A DNA stretch of 31,703 bases from Prevotella sp. (GTDB taxonomy: Bacteria > Bacteroidota > Bacteroidia > Bacteroidales > Bacteroidaceae): the NCBI GenBank assembly GCA_024681875.1, contig JAILAA010000013.1:1-31703 (forward strand), given 5' to 3'. The notes under the pieces are model-generated. The model was not told the origin of the DNA. It did no database searches and saw only the letters and a program-made list of their open reading frames with translations. Positions 27,289 through 31,703 of this stretch are shown here, in pieces; within the stretch, counting starts at the first letter, position 1, and each line of letters opens with the position of its first letter. The translations under genes and the position numbers were made by a program.

Positions 27289-27384
27289 CTAAAAAGAAAT
27301 GAAATGGGCGAAGCAGCCTGCCAGAATTTTTTTTTGAATTTTGTCTTTTTCACTCTTTGCCCTGCTCAACTTCGTCATTGCCGC

Positions 27385-27408
27385 AAAAAATGCTATCTTC
27401 GCATAGCA
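27385..27408 (-). terminator. Rho-independent terminator of the hsdR operon
   Basis: TGCTAT (27391-27396) pairs with ATAGCA (27403-27408) across a 6-nt loop; on the minus strand TTTTTT follows (27385-27390). It lies about 40 bp beyond the hsdR stop. Confidence 0.6.
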
Positions 27409-27449
27409 ATCATTTGGCAAAATTCACAAGTTTGCAATGATCACCGTTG

Positions 27450-30400
27450 TTATTCTTCTGCTGCCTTGAGATAACCAGATTCTTCCTCGAGCCGGACATA
27501 AGGCTGGACACCCTCAATGAGATGATGCAGATGCTCAATATAATTGCCCACCTTCGCTCTCTTGTCGCCAAAAGCCAATTGCCAGTTGAAACCGCGATAC
27601 GGATCCTGTCCCAACGTTTTGCGCTCCATGTCGCCATTGGTGCAAACATAGTTCAGGATACTGTTCAGGTATTCCTCCTGCAAGGCCGTCAGTTGTTCTG
27701 AGCGGATGAACTCATAGAACTTTTGGTGAGCCTTTGTGCGGTCTATCTGACACAGCGAGCGAATCAATGCAGCCACGTTGCCGCCATATATCTTCTTCTC
27801 CCTTCGACAGTAGTCCTCATACTGCTCTTTGGTTCCAAGCTCTTCCCACATGATGCGCTCCAGTTCATGCACATCCTGTATGGTCAGCTGCTCCATATGA
27901 TAGATCTTCTGGAACACCTCATCGTCACGATGCGCTGCAAGATAGTCGAACACACGCTGCTTATAAGTAATGTTGACGGGCTGTGGGTTTTCTATTCTTG
28001 GTTTGTCGATGATGTCCTCGATATCCACATCGAAGGTCTCGTTGTCGCTCACGTCGATGGCAAAGCACATCAGTTCCCTCAGCACCTTGCGCACACGTTC
28101 CATGTCCTCCAGGCTGGCATTCGTCCAGAACGCTTCTGCCATCACCTCTTCGATGGTAGCCATCTGTGCTTTCACCTGTGGGATAATGCTTTTCTTGGCC
28201 TTCAGGAAAATGCACAGTTGCCTGATCTTATCAGTCACAGCCCTGGGGACAGGAGCCTTCTTCAGGCAGGCTAACTCACAGGCATACATCAGCACATCCA
28301 GCTTCATTGCCATCTCGTCGCCTGAAGCCACCAGCAATGGGGCGATATCATCTTTCAATTTCTTCAAGTCTTCCTCGCTCAGGGAGTCCCAATACTTCTC
28401 TTCGCGGAAGGGCTCTATCGCTGTGGCGTATTTTCTCACCAGGATGCGCTCGAAACCAAGCCCCTTTACCAACTGCCACAACTCATCTTTCAGCTCACCA
28501 TGCAACTGGTGGTCGAAGGTCTGCTGTGCGCCCTCCTGCAACAGGAGTGTCATCTCTGCTTTCTGCCTGAAGATGCGTTCTGTCAGCGACACGGCCCTTG
28601 ATGCCTTAACGCCCTTGGGGTTCTCGTCGAAGTAGTCGAAGTTATTACAGAAGTCGAAGATGATGAACTTTTCTTTGTCCTTACCCACACCCAGCAGATT
28701 CTTACACAGACGGGTGCCACGACCTTTCATCTGCTCGAACTTAATCTTCGAGTGAACAGGCTTGAAGAACACCAGGTTCAGTATCTCTGGCACGTCGATA
28801 CCCGTATCCAGCATATCCACGCTGACCGCGATACGAGGCTCATGGTCCACCTTCTCAAACTCATCGAGCAGGTGTCGTTTCTGCGTCTCCTGATAGTCAA
28901 TCACCTCGCAGTAGTCAGGTCCTAATTGCGGATAGAGCACAGCGAAGCGCTTGGCTATCTTCACGGCATGTTTGTGGTTATAGGCAAAGATGATAGTCTT
29001 GCCGATGTTCTCGCCACTATCCACATGCAGTCCCCTTTCCATCAGTTCCTGCAGCACCTTGTCGATGGTGTCTGTGTTGTAGATGTAGCGGAATATCTCG
29101 TTGCTCTCAATATCGCGCTCCTCACCGCCTTCTTTCTCGAAGATGGTGTCCAGCTGCTCCTTCTCGTCCTCCGTTCTTTCGTTGTATTTGATGCCATGCT
29201 TCAGGATATCGGAGTCATAGCGATAGGCTTCGAAGTCCACCAAGTGACCATCCCTGACTGCCTCTGCATACTCATAGAAGTCGTTGGGTTCGCCGTCCTC
29301 CAAATGTAGCAGTCTGTAGGTGCTATGGTCTATCTCTTCGCGTGGCGTTGCCGTCAGTCCCACCAGCAGCGAGTCGAAATACTCAAAAATGGCACCATAC
29401 TTGCCGAATACAGAGCGATGGGCCTCGTCGATGATAATCAGGTCAAAGCGTCCTATGCTGAACACTTTCTCCTCGTCGTCGATGAAGTTGATCATCGTCT
29501 GATAGGTAGAGAACAGGATGCGGGCATCGAGGTTCCTTGTCTGTCGGGGGTCGCACAGGTTGCACTTCGTCTCATCAGGCAGATAAGTGTTGAACTTGCC
29601 AAAAGCCTGCTCCACCAAGGTTGTGCGGTCGGCCAGGAACAGCACGTTCTTCACCCAGTTGTTTCTCAGCAGCACTTCTACCAGTGCGATGGCCACACGG
29701 GTCTTACCCGTACCTGTGGCCATCACCAGCAAGCCTCTGCGATGCTTCAGGTTGAAGTGTTCGCAGATGCTCTTCACAGCCCTCGTCTGATACGGACGGT
29801 CCACGATGTCCGCCTTCGCCAGCATGTCGATGATGTCCTGGCGCCCACGCTTTTGTATCAGCTTCTGCAGGTCTTGACGAGTATGGAACCCATAAATCGT
29901 TCTGGCAGGATAGCCCAATCCGTCGATGATATCGGTCTCATAGCCATTGGTGTAATAGACCACGGGCTTCACGCCGAAACGGGCTTCCAGACACTTGGCA
30001 TAGAGTTCTGCCTGTGCCTTACCCACCATAGGGGTAACAGATGTCTTCTTGGCCTCTACCACTGCCAATGGCATACCGTCAGTGTCGAACAGCACATAGT
30101 CGGCATAGCCAATGCCTGTGGCATTTGGCATACCCTGCACCTCTATCTCCACGCAAGCCTTTCCGCTGACAATCACATTATCTGTCTCTGATATCTCCCA
30201 ACCAGCCTCGCGCAGCATCTCGTCGATGTATATCTTACGTGTCTCAGCCTCGCTCAGGTTGTCTGGGTTATGAGCCACCAGCACCTCTGCCGTAGGCGTT
30301 TCTATGGGCTTGGCCTCCTTGGCAGCCTCTTCCTGCTGTTGGGTGGTCTCTTCTGTGGTCACTACCACCATTGCTGGTGTACCTCGCTCAGGTAGTAATG

Positions 30401-30809
30401 CTCTGTCGAACTTCGGATAGCGCTCAATGAAACCCAACATCATCAGCACATCGCCAATGAAATAGTAGATATCCAGTACGGCATATTCGCTGTCGCGTTT
30501 CGACACCCCTCCCTGATGGGCAGCACGATTACCCACGCTGCGCACAAAGTGCAGTTTCTGCATCAGGTCGCGCGAGTTGATGTACGCCACGAACTGGGTG
30601 GCTTGCACCTTCTCGAAGAGGCTCATCCTTGGCGACACCTCCCAATGCTGCACCCTGTAGATCAGATCTACGGTCCATTCCAGCGCACGTCTGCAGCCCA
30701 TGGCCGACTTGTCAGGGTCAGCCTTGCAGAACGTCTCTGCCTGGTCGCAACGCTGATACAGGGTTGTGAAGAGCGGAAGTTCTTTTAGGTAGTCGAAATT
30801 CTTAGCCAT
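27450..30809 (-). CDS. hsdR: Type I restriction endonuclease subunit R with N-terminal DUF4145-like domain
   Basis: A 1119-aa motor-nuclease subunit of a type I restriction-modification system. From ATG 30809 (MAKNFDYLKELPLF): residues about 30-125 form a helical DUF4145-like domain ending VRSVGNRAAH, a HEPN-clan-like R..N..AH pattern. The PD-(D/E)xK nuclease is IGYADYVLF (Asp237) and LAVVEAKK (Glu252, Lys254). The SF2 translocase has MATGTGKT (363-370), IIDEAHRS (DEAH 461-464) and VGLTATP, then a helicase C domain with DMLDTGIDVPE and QMKGRGTR. A C-terminal EcoEI-type helical region follows (EEVMAEAFWTNASLEDMERVRKVLREL). An ATG at 30833 (MTKLENKA) is an alternative start that overlaps the upstream gene by 14 nt. 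The modification and specificity subunits are not in the window, presumably just to the right. Confidence 0.93.
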   Translation of the reverse strand: MAKNFDYLKELPLFTTLYQRCDQAETFCKADPDKSAMGCRRALEWTVDLIYRVQHWEVSPRMSLFEKVQATQFVAYINSRDLMQKLHFVRSVGNRAAHQGGVSKRDSEYAVLDIYYFIGDVLMMLGFIERYPKFDRALLPERGTPAMVVVTTEETTQQQEEAAKEAKPIETPTAEVLVAHNPDNLSEAETRKIYIDEMLREAGWEISETDNVIVSGKACVEIEVQGMPNATGIGYADYVLFDTDGMPLAVVEAKKTSVTPMVGKAQAELYAKCLEARFGVKPVVYYTNGYETDIIDGLGYPARTIYGFHTRQDLQKLIQKRGRQDIIDMLAKADIVDRPYQTRAVKSICEHFNLKHRRGLLVMATGTGKTRVAIALVEVLLRNNWVKNVLFLADRTTLVEQAFGKFNTYLPDETKCNLCDPRQTRNLDARILFSTYQTMINFIDDEEKVFSIGRFDLIIIDEAHRSVFGKYGAIFEYFDSLLVGLTATPREEIDHSTYRLLHLEDGEPNDFYEYAEAVRDGHLVDFEAYRYDSDILKHGIKYNERTEDEKEQLDTIFEKEGGEERDIESNEIFRYIYNTDTIDKVLQELMERGLHVDSGENIGKTIIFAYNHKHAVKIAKRFAVLYPQLGPDYCEVIDYQETQKRHLLDEFEKVDHEPRIAVSVDMLDTGIDVPEILNLVFFKPVHSKIKFEQMKGRGTRLCKNLLGVGKDKEKFIIFDFCNNFDYFDENPKGVKASRAVSLTERIFRQKAEMTLLLQEGAQQTFDHQLHGELKDELWQLVKGLGFERILVRKYATAIEPFREEKYWDSLSEEDLKKLKDDIAPLLVASGDEMAMKLDVLMYACELACLKKAPVPRAVTDKIRQLCIFLKAKKSIIPQVKAQMATIEEVMAEAFWTNASLEDMERVRKVLRELMCFAIDVSDNETFDVDIEDIIDKPRIENPQPVNITYKQRVFDYLAAHRDDEVFQKIYHMEQLTIQDVHELERIMWEELGTKEQYEDYCRREKKIYGGNVAALIRSLCQIDRTKAHQKFYEFIRSEQLTALQEEYLNSILNYVCTNGDMERKTLGQDPYRGFNWQLAFGDKRAKVGNYIEHLHHLIEGVQPYVRLEEESGYLKAAEE

Positions 30810-30819
30810 AGCTTTATTC

Positions 30820-31662
30820 TCAAGTTTCGTCATTTTCTGAATTGTCAGGCAACAGATAGTCACTCGCTTTCTCGGACGAAATAACGCTACGTCCCAGTTT
30901 CCCCTCCAATTGTTTTCGTGCAGCCTTGGCCACGCTGCCGCCATCTTTGACCACCTGTGTTTGAGCATTAAAGCCCTGAGGGTCGCGCTGCTTGGAGAGT
31001 TCTGTTGCAGATGCCTCTGCCAGAATATTCAGTGCTATTTCAAGGTTCGTCATATTATCGCGCAGATTTTCCTTCTTCAGCCCCTTGAAGTGTTTGTACT
31101 GCTTTGTGGTGAAGCCGCTCCATTCTCGGGTGATGATGTCCGTCAGCGAGGCATATTCCAACCCTTCCTTTACGCCTGTGCGTTTCCATTCATCGGTTAG
31201 CTCTTTGCGCACCTCTATCGACTTGATGCGCTGGTTAATCCACGCGTCAGAGTAGCCCAACCGCTTGTAGTCAACGATGGCCTGGTCGATGCTCTTTTCA
31301 GGGTCTTGCATCTGGTCGAGTCGTTGGCTGGCCACCTGTGCCATCCACTGTTTGAAGGGTTCTGCTTTGGGTGATGGTATGGATTGTATCAAACGGAAAA
31401 GCTGCTCTGTATCAGCCACATCCGTCAGACGCATCTTGCCGTCTTCTGCTCGTAATTTCAACTGGTTACAATTTGTAACCGTTTGATTTCCTTCTTTCAG
31501 AAGCCTGTGTTTCAATACCTTCCAATAGTTTCTGGGATTAGGGCTATCAGTCAGCACACCACAAACATCCACAATAGAGAAATACCACTTCTCTTGTTCA
31601 TCGTCCCAAACGGTACGCACCTTGCGTTCCTCAAATAGTTGTATAGCTTGCTTTTTAGTCAT
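30820..31662 (-). CDS. Bro-N / DinD-like protein in the restriction operon
   Basis: A 280-aa protein from ATG 31662 (a TTG two codons earlier is unlikely). The N-terminal part IQLFEERKVRTVWDDEQEKWYFSIVDVCGVLTDSPNPRNYWKVLKHRL is a Bro-N domain, known from phage antirepressors and DNA-damage-inducible protein D. The second half (FKQWMAQVASQRLDQMQDPEKSIDQAIVDYKRLGYSDAWINQRIKSI, then REWSGFTTKQYKHFKGLKKENLRDNMTNLEIALNILAE) matches the DinD-type C-terminal region in character. Bro-N binds DNA; DinD-like proteins have been linked to DNA damage and RecA in E. coli. It ends 10 bp before hsdR (or overlaps it, depending on the hsdR start) and follows another gene by 14 bp, so it is embedded in the operon. 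A regulatory or anti-damage role in restriction is inference. Confidence 0.83.
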   Translation of the reverse strand: MTKKQAIQLFEERKVRTVWDDEQEKWYFSIVDVCGVLTDSPNPRNYWKVLKHRLLKEGNQTVTNCNQLKLRAEDGKMRLTDVADTEQLFRLIQSIPSPKAEPFKQWMAQVASQRLDQMQDPEKSIDQAIVDYKRLGYSDAWINQRIKSIEVRKELTDEWKRTGVKEGLEYASLTDIITREWSGFTTKQYKHFKGLKKENLRDNMTNLEIALNILAEASATELSKQRDPQGFNAQTQVVKDGGSVAKAARKQLEGKLGRSVISSEKASDYLLPDNSENDET

Positions 31663-31676
31663 TGTCAATATGTTAT

Positions 31677-31703
31677 TTAGCCGAAATACTTATCCATCGT
31701 ATA
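31677..31703 (-). CDS. Last codons of an upstream gene (partial)
   Basis: On the minus strand a frame open to the window edge ends YTMDKYFG and TAA at 31677-31679, 14 bp before the Bro-N gene. By position it could be hsdS, hsdM or another restriction-operon gene; nine codons are too few to decide. Confidence 0.35.
   Translation of the reverse strand, partial: YTMDKYFG

Noticed and set aside
1..31703. tRNA or rRNA genes
   Set aside because: No cloverleaf-like sequence, TTCRA box or rRNA segment was found by eye; a covariance search was not possible.

Overview
The window looks like chromosomal DNA of a Bacteroidota bacterium, most likely a Prevotella/Segatella-type member of the Prevotellaceae. 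Several promoters fit the Bacteroidota pattern TTTG-(19-20 nt)-TAnnTTTG, and starts lack strong Shine-Dalgarno sequences. Lineage-typical families are present: an HU-like (HU-HIG) protein, DUF3256, DUF4296, a DUF3987/BT4734-type protein, and a secreted protein with a T9SS-like C-terminus. Genus is inference; no marker was compared.

Left third (1-7.4 kb), an accessory-looking region: the 5' part of an HU-like gene (minus strand), then on the plus strand a RAYT-type (HUH/Y1) transposase with an extra C-terminal DprA/SLOG-like domain and a probable frameshift, an MntA-HepT (nucleotidyltransferase/HEPN) toxin-antitoxin pair, a small HIRAN protein, a 401-aa orphan protein with its own terminator, and a large DUF3987 protein. 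A 0.3-kb non-coding inverted-repeat (MITE-like) element follows.

Middle (7.7-17.8 kb), one long minus-strand gene train: ileS, a cysteine-free DksA-like regulator, lspA, a DUF4296 lipoprotein, a small protein overlapping it out of frame, nupG-type nucleoside permease, rsmE, an ABC ATPase, DUF3256, and a GH5 lipoprotein. The only convincing promoter found lies upstream of ileS.

Right part (17.8-27.4 kb), carbohydrate metabolism: uxaB on the plus strand, convergent with patatin-kdgK-uxaC on the minus strand. Together UxaC, UxaB and KdgK cover three steps of hexuronate catabolism; the altronate dehydratase and KDPG aldolase steps are not here. Then come a secreted protein, an MFS permease, rpiB and class II fba. 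The right end (27.4-31.7 kb) is a type I restriction operon: HsdR with an N-terminal DUF4145-like domain, preceded by a Bro-N/DinD-like gene and the last codons of another gene.

The most unusual aspect is the density of short repeats in and around genes. Paired GC-rich palindromes of about 130 bp sit in frame inside the DUF3987 gene and rsmE. A 32-bp palindrome whose arms co-vary is read in the same frame in the transposase and in ileS. Short A/T-rich tandem repeats occupy gene junctions and in places supply stop codons, a start codon or a signal peptide. Because a RAYT transposase lies in the same window, REPIN-like mobilisation is an attractive but unproven explanation.
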